Made by a program: the position numbers and the translations under genes
Shown here: piece by piece, positions 1 to 5,648 of the stretch
Layout: the number at the start of each line of letters is the position of its first letter
Position numbering within the stretch: the stretch's first letter is position 1
Notes under the pieces: generated by a model
Database searches by the model: none
What the model saw: only the letters and a program-made list of their open reading frames with translations
What the model was told of the DNA's origin: nothing
NCBI GenBank assembly: GCA_040235415.1
Contig: JBECKR010000054.1
Location: forward strand, 1 to 5,648
Length of the DNA stretch: 5,648 bases
DNA from: JBECKR01 sp040235415
GTDB lineage: Bacteria > Acidobacteriota > Polarisedimenticolia > Polarisedimenticolales > Polarisedimenticolaceae
Direction: 5' to 3'

Positions 1-1371
1 CGCCTGCGCCGCGCACAGCGCCTCGATCGCGAGCACGCCGGCGACGTTCTCGACGACCTGGGCCGCCTTGCGGGCCGCGTGCACGCCCATCGAGACGTGG
101 TCCTCCTTGCCGGCGGAGGTCGGGATCGAATCGACGCTCGCGGGGTGAGCGAGCACCTTGTTCTCGGAAACGAGCGCGGCGGCGGTGACGTGCGCCAGCA
201 TGAACCCCGAGTGCAGGCCGGGGTCGTGCGCCAGGAACGCCGGTAAGCCGGAGAGGTCGGGGTTCAGCAGCCGCTCGATCCTGCGCTCCGCGATCGCGCC
301 GAGCGCCGCCGCCGAGACCGCGAGGTGGTCGAGCGCCATCGCGACCGGCTGTCCGTGGAAGTTCCCCCCCGACACGAGCTCGTCCTGCTCGGAGAACACC
401 ATCGGATTGTCGGTGCTGGCGTTGACCTCGACCTCGAGGACGCGACGGACGTGGCCGAGGCCGTCGCGCGCCGCGCCGTGGACCTGGGGCATGCAACGCA
501 GCGAGTACGCGTCCTGGACGCGGCCGCAGTCGCGATGCGACTCCACGATCTCGCTTCCCGCGAGGACGGCGCGGAGGTTGGCCGCGGAGTCCTGCTGGCC
601 GGGGTGCGGGCGCGCGTCGTGGATCCGGGCGTCGAACGCGCGGTGGGAGCCGAGCAGCGCCTCGAGCGTCATCGCCCCGACGACGTCGGCGGCGGTCGCG
701 AGCCGCTCGGCGCGCAGGAGCGCGAGCGTCCCGATCGCGGTCATGACCTGCGTGCCGTTGATCAGCGCGAGCCCCTCCTTGGCCTCGAGCCGCACCGCCT
801 CGAGGCCGGCGGCCGCGAGCGCCCGTGCCGCGCCGAGGCGCCGGCCGCCGCGCTCGACCTCGCCCTCGCCGGTCAGCGCCAGGGCGAGGTGGGCGAGCGG
901 CGCGAGATCGCCCGAAGCGCCGACCGACCCCTGCTCCGGGATCACGGGGCAGATCCCGGCACGCAGCACCTCGACGAGCCTCTCGAGCGTTTCGAGCCGG
1001 ATGCCGGAGTGCCCGCGCGCGAGACAGTTCGCGCGCAGCGCGAGGACCGCCCGGACGACGCGCCGGGGGAGCGCCGGGCCGGTGCCCGCCGCATGGCTCC
1101 GCACGAGGTTCTGCTGCAGCTCCCCGAGCCGCCCGGCCTCGATGCGGACCTGGGCGAGATGGCCGAAGCCGGTGTTGACCCCGTACACCTGCCCGCCGCC
1201 GGTCAAGGCGCTCGACACCGTCCGGCGCGAGGACCGCACCGCGCGACGGGCCGCGGGCGCGAGCCGGCAGTCCGCGCCGTCCGCGATCGCTTCGACCTGC
1301 TCGAGGGTCAGCGAAGCGCCGTCGAGAGCGATCGTCCGACGCGCCCGCGCGGGAGCACGCTTGTTGGCCAC
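1..1371 (-). CDS. hutH: Histidine ammonia-lyase, C-terminal end outside the window
   Basis: This enzyme removes ammonia from L-histidine to give trans-urocanate, the first step of cytosolic histidine degradation. 457 codons are present; the family is usually about 500-510 residues, so roughly 50 are missing beyond base 1. The sequence shows YGVNTGFG at residues 63-70 (catalytic Tyr63), SHAAG from 92 (the Ser-His pair typical of histidine rather than Phe/Tyr lyases), the Ala152-Ser153-Gly154 triad that cyclises to the MIO cofactor inside GSVGASGDLAPL, INGTQ with Asn205, QDAYSLRC from 286 with Tyr289 and Arg292, and KEDHVSM with Glu423. These lie about 9-10 residues later than in the Pseudomonas enzyme, reflecting a short basic N-terminal extension. 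The GTG start is supported by GGAGG 8 bases upstream. The gene follows the DUF2065 gene by 22 bases on the same strand, so they are probably co-transcribed. Other hut genes, if present, lie outside. A related aromatic ammonia-lyase or aminomutase is possible but less likely given the SH pair. Confidence 0.96.
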   Translation of the reverse strand, partial: MANKRAPARARRTIALDGASLTLEQVEAIADGADCRLAPAARRAVRSSRRTVSSALTGGGQVYGVNTGFGHLAQVRIEAGRLGELQQNLVRSHAAGTGPALPRRVVRAVLALRANCLARGHSGIRLETLERLVEVLRAGICPVIPEQGSVGASGDLAPLAHLALALTGEGEVERGGRRLGAARALAAAGLEAVRLEAKEGLALINGTQVMTAIGTLALLRAERLATAADVVGAMTLEALLGSHRAFDARIHDARPHPGQQDSAANLRAVLAGSEIVESHRDCGRVQDAYSLRCMPQVHGAARDGLGHVRRVLEVEVNASTDNPMVFSEQDELVSGGNFHGQPVAMALDHLAVSAAALGAIAERRIERLLNPDLSGLPAFLAHDPGLHSGFMLAHVTAAALVSENKVLAHPASVDSIPTSAGKEDHVSMGVHAARKAAQVVENVAGVLAIEALCAAQA

Positions 1372-1379
1372 GGTCGTTT

Positions 1380-1384
1380 CCTCC
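1380..1384 (-). promoter_or_regulatory. Ribosome binding site of hutH
   Basis: On the minus strand the bases read GGAGG, a full match to the anti-Shine-Dalgarno core, with 8 bases between it and the GTG at 1371. It decides the start: no other start codon nearby has comparable support, and the protein from this GTG begins MANKRAP before the conserved lyase fold. It lies in the 22-base gap after the DUF2065 stop codon. Confidence 0.8.
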
Positions 1385-1393
1385 GGGCCGGGC

Positions 1394-1591
1394 TCAGCCG
1401 GGCACCGCGAGCCAGGCGAGGACGAGCCCCGCGACGCACAGCGCCAGGCCGAGCAGGCGCAGGGCGGCGTTCGAGAGCGCGCCGATCTGCCGGAGGTAGC
1501 CGCGCACCGCCCCGGGAGACACGAAGTACGGGAGGCCCTCGAGCACCATCGCGATGCCCAACCCGACGAGAAAGAGCTTCAAGGCGCCCAC
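1394..1591 (-). CDS. DUF2065 (YjeT-like) small inner-membrane protein
   Basis: This 65-residue protein is of unknown function and resembles the DUF2065 family, whose E. coli member is YjeT. Two hydrophobic segments are visible, about residues 3-24 and 44-62, separated by a short amphipathic stretch (SPGAVRGYLRQIGAL). The family-like features are LEGL at 17-20, Ser-Pro at 25-26, and LRLLG at 44-48 leading into the second helix. Its length matches the family. The start is a GTG. The only ribosome-site candidate is AGGA 10 bases upstream, and that overlaps a -10-like element, so the message may be nearly leaderless. The gene comes first in a likely two-gene unit with hutH, and is divergent from the receiver-purA pair. 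In E. coli yjeT sits between hflC and purA, so closeness to purA supports the assignment. The molecular role is not known to me. Confidence 0.82.
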   Translation of the reverse strand: MGALKLFLVGLGIAMVLEGLPYFVSPGAVRGYLRQIGALSNAALRLLGLALCVAGLVLAWLAVPG

Positions 1592-1604
1592 GGGAGCGTG
1601 ATCC

Positions 1605-1624
1605 TAGCACACGCCGGCGTGCTA
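1605..1624. repeat. Inverted repeat TAGCAC-N8-GTGCTA between divergent promoters
   Basis: A perfect 6-base inverted repeat with an 8-base centre (ACGCCGGC) lies across the two opposing -10-like elements, so a dimeric regulator bound here could control both directions. The half-sites match the core of the CIRCE heat-shock operator, but CIRCE keeps 13 bases between these cores and there are 8 here. Part of the symmetry may simply arise from the two opposed TGCTA elements. Confidence 0.4.
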
Positions 1625-1649
1625 TTCTTTGACGGCTTTGGCCCGCGAT

Positions 1650-1689
1650 CCTCCGCATTCCGCGCCGGGGGCGGCGCGTCCCGCGGAGG
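1650..1689 (+). promoter_or_regulatory. Nested hairpin in the leader of the receiver-purA genes
   Basis: CCTCCGC (1650-1656) pairs perfectly with GCGGAGG (1683-1689). Inside it CGCGCC (1661-1666) pairs with GGCGCG (1673-1678) around a 6-base loop, leaving a symmetric 4-by-4 internal loop. It ends 36 bases before the ATG. There is no following U-run, so it does not look like an intrinsic terminator. The GGAGG in the right arm is too far from the ATG to be its ribosome site. In such GC-rich DNA chance hairpins are common, so a function is only a suggestion. Confidence 0.35.
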
Positions 1690-1725
1690 TGGGAAACCCC
1701 GGGTCCGGAGCCGGGTAGGTCCCGC

Positions 1726-2277
1726 ATGCTGGTCCGCTGTCCGAAGTGCAAGACCGAGTTCCGGCTGGTGGACTTCCGGCCGGAGGACCGCGTCATCCGC
1801 TACCTGTGTCCCGGGTGCGAGCAGATCGTCGGGATCGATCTCGAGCTCGACGAGGTCGTGACGTCGTCGTCGTCGGGTTCGTACCGCGCGATGGACCGGC
1901 CCCGCACCGTCCTGATCGCGGACGACTCGAACGAGATCCAGCGCGAGGCCGAGCGGCTGCTGGCGGCCGCGGGCTACCACGTCCTCGTCGCGGGGGACGG
2001 CCTCGAGACGTTGCGCCTCGCGCGCGAAAGTCATCCCGACCTCGTGCTGCTCGACCTGCTGATGCCGCGCAAGACCGGATTCGACGTCCTGCGCGAGCTT
2101 CGGCAGGACGAGCGTCTGCGCGAGATCAAGGTCCTGGCGATGAGCGGCGTCTACAAGGACAACGTGCTGGAGTTCCTTCACGAGCTCGGCGCGGAGGGCT
2201 TCCTCGACAAGGAGAGGATCGCAGACACCTTGGTGTTCCGGGTGAACCAGATCCTCCAACGAACCGGCTCGTCCTGA
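1726..2277 (+). CDS. Zinc-ribbon and receiver-domain response regulator
   Basis: This is a 183-residue cytosolic protein with two parts. Residues 1-42 are a short zinc ribbon of the MJ0042 kind, with CPKC (Cys5, Cys8) and CPGC (Cys28, Cys31) as the four likely metal ligands. A serine-rich linker (SSSSGS, 47-52) leads to a receiver domain at about 60-180. That domain has the acidic pair Asp66-Asp67, the phospho-acceptor Asp110 in VLLD, Ser140 in the usual Thr/Ser switch position and the conserved Lys162. All key receiver residues are present, so it should accept phosphate from a histidine kinase. There is no DNA-binding or enzymatic output domain; the ribbon may contact a protein or nucleic acid partner. 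The ATG has a weak site (TAGGT) 5 bases upstream. purA follows 24 bases after the stop, which suggests co-transcription. No kinase is in the window, so the pathway is unknown. Confidence 0.9.
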   Translation: MLVRCPKCKTEFRLVDFRPEDRVIRYLCPGCEQIVGIDLELDEVVTSSSSGSYRAMDRPRTVLIADDSNEIQREAERLLAAAGYHVLVAGDGLETLRLARESHPDLVLLDLLMPRKTGFDVLRELRQDERLREIKVLAMSGVYKDNVLEFLHELGAEGFLDKERIADTLVFRVNQILQRTGSS

Positions 2278-2288
2278 GCCCGGCCGGC

Positions 2289-2292
2289 GAGG
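2289..2292 (+). promoter_or_regulatory. Ribosome binding site of purA
   Basis: GAGG lies in the 24-base gap after the receiver gene, 9 bases before the ATG at 2302. It supports that start, which also places the conserved QWGDEGKGK motif at the same residue numbers as in the E. coli enzyme. Confidence 0.6.
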
Positions 2293-2301
2293 CAACCGGC
2301 G

Positions 2302-3621
2302 ATGCTGAATCTCGCAGTCATCGGAGCGCAGTGGGGAGACGAGGGCAAGGGCAAGATCGTCGACCTGCTGTCCGAGCGGTTCGACGTCGTGGCCCGGTTC
2401 CAGGGCGGGCCGAACGCGGGGCACACGGTCAAGATCGGCGATCGCCGTCACGCGCTGCACCACGTCCCGTCGGGCGTGTTCCGGCCGGACGTCCGGGTGG
2501 TGATCGGGAACGGCACCGTCCTCGATCTCGGAAAGCTGCTGCAGGAGCTCGACGGGCTCGAACGTGCCGGCGTCGACCTCACCGGACGCCTGTACATCAG
2601 TGACCGCGCCCACGTCATCGTGCCGTTCCTAAAGCGGGTCGACGCGCTGACGGAGAGCAGCGCGGAGGCCGGCAGCAGGATCGGGACGACCCTGCGCGGC
2701 ATCGGACCGGCCTACCAGTCCAAGGCGGCGCGGATCGGCCTGCGCATGGCGGACCTGCGCGACCGCACGCACCTCGAGGGCCGCCTCGAGCGCCTCATCG
2801 AGGGGCCGCTCGGGGCCGTGCTGCGGGCGGCGGGCGAGGAGATCGATGCGACGGACGCCGTCGCGGCGGAGCTCCACGACCAAGCCGCGCGGCTGCGGCC
2901 CCACGTCGCCGACACCGCGCTGCTGCTCAACCGTTGGATCGACGACGGGGCGAGCGTGCTGTTCGAAGGCGCGCAGGGCACGCTCCTCGACCTCGATCAC
3001 GGCTCGTATCCGTTCGTGACGTCCTCGACCACCGTCGCGGGCGGGTTGTGCGGCGGCCTCGGCGTCGCGCCGACCCGCGTCGGCGGCGTGGTCGGCGTGT
3101 TCAAGGCCTACGCGACCCGGGTCGGCGGGGGCCCGATGCCGACCGAGCTCGACGATGGGCCCGACGGCGTCGGACAGCGGATCCGCGAGCGCGGCAACGA
3201 GTTCGGGACCACGACCGGGCGGCCCCGGCGCTGCGGTTGGTTCGACGGCGTTGCGGCGTGGTACGCGAACCGTCTGAATCGCTTCGACGCCGCTTGCGTC
3301 ACGCTCCTCGACGTCCTGGACGGTTTCGACGAGGTCCGGATCTGCGTCGGCTACCGCCTCGACGGCCGCCCGATCGAGGGCTTCCCGGCGAGCATCGCCG
3401 ACGCGTCCCGTATCGAGCCGGTCTGGGAGACGCTGCCGGGGTGGAGCGCCGACACGACGGCCGTGAGGCGTTGGGCGGACCTTCCGGAGAACGCCCGGCG
3501 CTATCTCGACCGCCTCGGCGAGGTGATCGGGACCGCGGTGGCGCTCGTCGGGGTCGGGCCGGAGCGCGCCCAGAGCGTCCTGCGTCCGGGCTCGTGGCTC
3601 GACAGCCGTCTCGCGGGCTGA
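2302..3621 (+). CDS. purA: Adenylosuccinate synthetase
   Basis: This cytosolic enzyme joins IMP and aspartate using GTP to make adenylosuccinate, the committed step toward AMP. Its 439 residues match the family (E. coli about 432). Visible motifs: QWGDEGKGK from residue 10 with catalytic Asp13, GGPNAGHT ending with catalytic His41, IGTT with Thr129 in the IMP phosphate region, KAARIGLR from 141, FEGAQGTLLDLDHGSYPF from 221, RVGGGPMPTEL in the aspartate loop region (273-283), and EFGTTTGRPRRCGWFD from 300. The guanine-site segment reads TLLD (334-337) where most members have TKLD, and GVGPER (417-422) where SVGPER or STGPDR is common. All catalytic residues are kept, so the enzyme should be active, but nucleotide affinity could differ. 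The gene follows the receiver gene by 24 bases and converges on modC with only 26 bases between stop codons. I see no clear terminator there. Confidence 0.98.
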   Translation: MLNLAVIGAQWGDEGKGKIVDLLSERFDVVARFQGGPNAGHTVKIGDRRHALHHVPSGVFRPDVRVVIGNGTVLDLGKLLQELDGLERAGVDLTGRLYISDRAHVIVPFLKRVDALTESSAEAGSRIGTTLRGIGPAYQSKAARIGLRMADLRDRTHLEGRLERLIEGPLGAVLRAAGEEIDATDAVAAELHDQAARLRPHVADTALLLNRWIDDGASVLFEGAQGTLLDLDHGSYPFVTSSTTVAGGLCGGLGVAPTRVGGVVGVFKAYATRVGGGPMPTELDDGPDGVGQRIRERGNEFGTTTGRPRRCGWFDGVAAWYANRLNRFDAACVTLLDVLDGFDEVRICVGYRLDGRPIEGFPASIADASRIEPVWETLPGWSADTTAVRRWADLPENARRYLDRLGEVIGTAVALVGVGPERAQSVLRPGSWLDSRLAG

Positions 3622-3647
3622 TCCGACCCGGAGGCGCCCGCTGGGAC

Positions 3648-4760
3648 TCATCCCGCCGCGAGCACGCGACAGGCGTGGGTCTTGAAAACGGCGTGGACCC
3701 TGCTGCCGGCGTCGATCCCGAGGGCGAGGCGCGAGCGCTCCGTGATCGCGGCCACGAGCGACGCGCGGCCGCCCGCGAGGTCGAGCACGACGAGCACCTG
3801 GCCCTCGAGGTCGTCGGCGCGCTCGATCTCGCGGATGTCCCGGACGATTCCCGGGAGCGCGTTGCGGGCGGAGAGACCCCCCGGCGGTTCGAGCGACAGC
3901 ACGATGTCCTCCGCGCGCAGCAGCACGCTCGCCACCGAACCGATCGCGAGCCCTCGGGACGGCACGCTGACCGCGAGCCCGGGTCCGATCTCGAGCGCCG
4001 CGACGTCGCGATCGACCGAGGTCACCGACCCGCGGAGCACGTTCTCCCGGCCCTCGGCGCGGACGATCGGAAGGACGGCGGGGTCCGCCAGAACCGTCCC
4101 GACGGGTCCGGCCGCGATCAAGCGGCCGGACGCGAGCACGCCGACCTCGTCGGCGAGCATCTGGACCTCGCCGGGCTCGTGCGAGACGTACAGCGTCGGC
4201 ACCGCGAACGCCTCCCGCATCCGTAGGAGATAGGGGAGGATCTTGCCGCGCAGCGCGAGATCGAGTCCCGCCAGCGGCTCGTCGAGCAACAGGATCTCGG
4301 GACCCGAGCAAAGCGCCCGCGCCAGCGCGACGCGGCGGCGCTCGCCGCCCGAGAGGTCCGCGACGCGGCGGCGCGCCAGTCCCGAGATCTCCAGGACGTC
4401 GAGGACGCGCCGGGGGTCGAGCCGCGGCCCGGCCCGGCCGGCGGCTCTCCTCCGCCCGGCGAGGACGTTTCCCAGGACGTCTCGGTGGGGGAACAGCAGG
4501 AGGTCCTGCGGAACGTAGCCGACGCCGCGGCGTCGTGCCGGGAGGTCGACTCCGCGCTCGTCGTCGAGCCACGTCCGGCCCGCGACGGCGATCCGTCCGC
4601 GGACGCCGCCGCGGAGCCCGGCGATCGCCTCGAGGAGCGAGGTCTTGCCGGCGCCGGAGTGCCCGAACAGCGCCAGCGAGCCCGAGCGCGCCGTCCACGC
4701 CACCGCGAGCTCGAACCCGCCGAGCGGGAGCCGGACGTCGACCTCGAGCGTCGCGCTCAC
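3648..4760 (-). CDS. modC: Molybdate importer ATP-binding protein
   Basis: This 370-residue cytosolic ATPase would drive molybdate uptake through ModB. The ABC domain shows Walker A GHSGAGKT (33-40), the Q-loop Gln85 in YVPQ, signature LSGGE (136-140), Walker B ILLLDE (156-161) with Glu161, and the switch His194 in VSHE. The rest, about 235-370, is a regulatory tail. It carries SARNALPGIV from 297, typical of the TOBE/Mop molybdate-binding domain of ModC and unlike most other importer ATPases. Its length is close to E. coli ModC. The GTG start overlaps the modB stop as GTGA. There is no good ribosome site, so translation is probably coupled to modB. The same frame stays open upstream through modB and into modA, but that stretch is a GC artefact. 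modC is last in the operon as seen here, and its stop faces the purA stop. Confidence 0.95.
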   Translation of the reverse strand: MSATLEVDVRLPLGGFELAVAWTARSGSLALFGHSGAGKTSLLEAIAGLRGGVRGRIAVAGRTWLDDERGVDLPARRRGVGYVPQDLLLFPHRDVLGNVLAGRRRAAGRAGPRLDPRRVLDVLEISGLARRRVADLSGGERRRVALARALCSGPEILLLDEPLAGLDLALRGKILPYLLRMREAFAVPTLYVSHEPGEVQMLADEVGVLASGRLIAAGPVGTVLADPAVLPIVRAEGRENVLRGSVTSVDRDVAALEIGPGLAVSVPSRGLAIGSVASVLLRAEDIVLSLEPPGGLSARNALPGIVRDIREIERADDLEGQVLVVLDLAGGRASLVAAITERSRLALGIDAGSRVHAVFKTHACRVLAAG

Positions 4761-5419
4761 GTCCGGCCGCGCTGCAGACGCTCGACCGCGAAGACCGTCG
4801 CGAACGCCAGCACCACCGAGATCGCGAGCATCTCGGTCGCGGCGCGATCCCGCCCGGCCTGGAGGTCGCCCCAGATGCCGAGCGCGAGCGTCTGAGTCCG
4901 ACCCGGGATGTTGCCGGCGACGATCACGGTCGCGCCGAATTCGCCGAGCGCCCGGCCGAAGCCGAGCACGGCGGCCGCCACGAGGCCCCGCCGGGCGAGC
5001 GGCAGCGTCACGCCCCACAAGGTCGCGAGCCGCCCGAGTCCGAGGGTCGCGGCCATGCCTTCGAGTCGCGGATCGACCTCCTCGAACGCGGTCCGCGCGC
5101 TGCGGACGACGAGCGGCAGCGCCATGACCGCGGCCGCGAGCGCCGCTCCCTTCCAGGTCAGCAGGAGGTCGAGGTCGACCCCGAGCGCGCGCGGCCCGAG
5201 CGGCCCGTCGCGAGCCAGGAGGCGAAGCAGGACGTAGCCGACCGCGGTCGGCGGGAGCACGAGCGGGAGCGCCGTCGCGGTCTCGACGAGCGCCTTGCCG
5301 GGAAACGACCGCCGCGCGAGCAGCAGGCCGCACAACACGCCCGGCGGCAGGACGGCGAGCGTCGCGACGCCGGCGACGAGGAGGCTCACCCGCAGCGCTT
5401 CGATCGCGCCGGCGGTCAC
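4757..5419 (-). CDS. modB: Molybdate ABC importer membrane permease
   Basis: This 220-residue inner-membrane protein forms the channel for molybdate. About five hydrophobic segments can be seen (roughly residues 9-34, 44-68, 89-106, 143-168 and 195-213). The cytoplasmic coupling (EAA) loop lies at about 119-140, with Glu120-Gly121, the Gly at 127 and VTLP at 137-140, and would dock with the ModC Q-loop region. The ModB hallmark RALGEFGAT (156-164) followed by GNIPGRTQTL (169-178) is nearly unaltered. Its length matches the family (E. coli 229). The GTG start overlaps the modA stop by four bases (GTGA) and has a purine-rich GGGGGA 6 bases upstream. The downstream end overlaps modC the same way. 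Motifs and neighbours together separate it from tungstate or sulfate permeases, though tungstate could also be carried. Confidence 0.96.
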   Translation of the reverse strand: MTAGAIEALRVSLLVAGVATLAVLPPGVLCGLLLARRSFPGKALVETATALPLVLPPTAVGYVLLRLLARDGPLGPRALGVDLDLLLTWKGAALAAAVMALPLVVRSARTAFEEVDPRLEGMAATLGLGRLATLWGVTLPLARRGLVAAAVLGFGRALGEFGATVIVAGNIPGRTQTLALGIWGDLQAGRDRAATEMLAISVVLAFATVFAVERLQRGRT

Positions 5420-5648
5420 GCGCCGTCCCCCGTCGTCGGGACGAAGCCGAAGCGCTCGAAAACCGCCGCCGCGCGCTCCCCGCCGAGCCAGGCAACGAAC
5501 GCCCGCGCGCGATCGAGGTGGCGGCTCGCCGCGAGGGCCGCCGCGGAGTAGCGGATCACGGGCCCGTCGCGTTCCGGAACCGACCAGGCCACGCTCGCGC
5601 GGGCGGAGATCGCGGCGTCGGTGCGGTACACCACGCCCGCGTCGCAGC
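5416..5648 (-). CDS. modA: Molybdate-binding periplasmic protein, C-terminal part only
   Basis: Only the last 76 residues lie in the window; the start, including any signal peptide, is beyond base 5648. The visible part begins CDAGVVYRTDA, matching the DAG-x-VY-x-TDA segment of ModA family binding proteins. The Tyr there probably corresponds to the conserved tyrosine that contacts the oxyanion. It ends with an RAFVAWL helix and VFERFGFVP, the usual ModA C-terminal pattern. The protein would capture molybdate (and often tungstate) outside the inner membrane and deliver it to ModB. Its stop overlaps the modB GTG start, so modA is the first of the three genes seen here. The operon promoter and any upstream control gene are outside the window. 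Confidence 0.88.
   Translation of the reverse strand, partial: CDAGVVYRTDAAISARASVAWSVPERDGPVIRYSAAALAASRHLDRARAFVAWLGGERAAAVFERFGFVPTTGDGA

Larger units (their letters stand above)
1592..1725. promoter_or_regulatory. Divergent intergenic region with likely promoters both ways
   Basis: This is the only sizeable non-coding stretch and separates the minus-strand DUF2065-hutH genes from the plus-strand receiver-purA genes. It is locally less GC-rich around 1601-1635. Two extended -10-like elements face away from each other: TGCTAGGAT on the minus strand (1609-1601) and TGCTATTCT on the plus strand (1620-1628). Neither has a convincing -35 at 17 bases, although extended -10 promoters can do without one. 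The right part forms the leader of the receiver gene and contains a nested hairpin. TAGGT at 1716-1720, 5 bases before the ATG at 1726, is the probable weak ribosome site of that gene. Promoter identity is inferred from sequence only. Confidence 0.45.

Noticed and set aside
1605..1624. CIRCE heat-shock operator
   Set aside because: The half-site cores TAGCAC and GTGCTA match, but the spacing is 8 instead of 13 bases and the TC/GA flanks are missing. No chaperone gene is nearby.
1629..1634. TTGACG as a -35 box of a plus-strand promoter
   Set aside because: The hexamer 17-18 bases downstream (TCCGCA/CCGCAT) does not resemble a -10 element.
1650..1689. Intrinsic terminator in the divergent region
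   Set aside because: The hairpin is not followed by a U-run on either strand, and no gene ends just before it on either strand.
158..1861. A long plus-strand open frame of 567 codons opposite hutH and into the intergenic region
   Set aside because: It is antisense to a clear histidine ammonia-lyase, has low-complexity Arg/Ser/Pro/Ala composition and no domain. It arises from biased third-position GC.
2178..2432. Small minus-strand frame opposite the receiver-purA junction
   Set aside because: It has no ribosome site and no recognisable motif, and lies antisense to two strongly supported coding regions.
2629..4698. A 689-codon minus-strand frame spanning the antisense of purA and part of modC
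   Set aside because: It is extremely rich in Arg, Pro and Ala and crosses two well supported genes in other frames; it has no motif of its own.
3648..5495. A single 615-codon protein fusing an N-terminal extension to ModC
   Set aside because: The first 245 or so codons lie in the wrong frame over modB and modA and are Arg-rich noise. The ABC domain begins naturally after the GTG at 4760, which overlaps the modB stop.

Overview
The window is GC-rich and densely coded, with seven recognisable protein genes, two of them cut by the window edges. I see no RNA gene, CRISPR array, insertion sequence, phage gene or attachment site. Strong third-position GC makes long spurious frames open opposite most genes. 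The content (periplasmic-type molybdate importer, DUF2065 membrane protein, zinc-ribbon/receiver protein) suggests a GC-rich Gram-negative bacterium, perhaps of an acidobacterial or deltaproteobacterial kind. The sequence alone does not fix the taxon.

Layout. Left block, minus strand: a small two-helix DUF2065 (YjeT-like) protein followed 22 bases later by hutH (histidine ammonia-lyase, C-terminal end outside the window). A 134-base divergent intergenic region follows. It holds back-to-back extended -10-like elements inside a TAGCAC-N8-GTGCTA inverted repeat, and a nested hairpin in the leader of the plus-strand genes. Middle block, plus strand: a zinc-ribbon plus receiver-domain protein with no output domain, then purA (adenylosuccinate synthetase) 24 bases later. 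Right block, minus strand and convergent with purA: modA (only the C-terminal end present), modB and modC, each pair joined by a 4-base GTGA start/stop overlap.

How the genes fit together. ModA, ModB and ModC form one ABC importer for molybdate. PurA commits IMP to AMP synthesis, and HutH starts histidine breakdown. The phospho-receiver protein probably shares a transcript with purA, but its partner kinase and target are not in the window. DUF2065 lying near purA recalls the E. coli hflK-hflC-yjeT-purA order, although here it is on the opposite strand and paired with hutH.

Most of the window is conserved metabolism and transport, and I do not see a clearly new system. The points most worth a second look are the zinc-ribbon/receiver protein attached to purA, the changed guanine-site residues in PurA, and the structured divergent promoter region.
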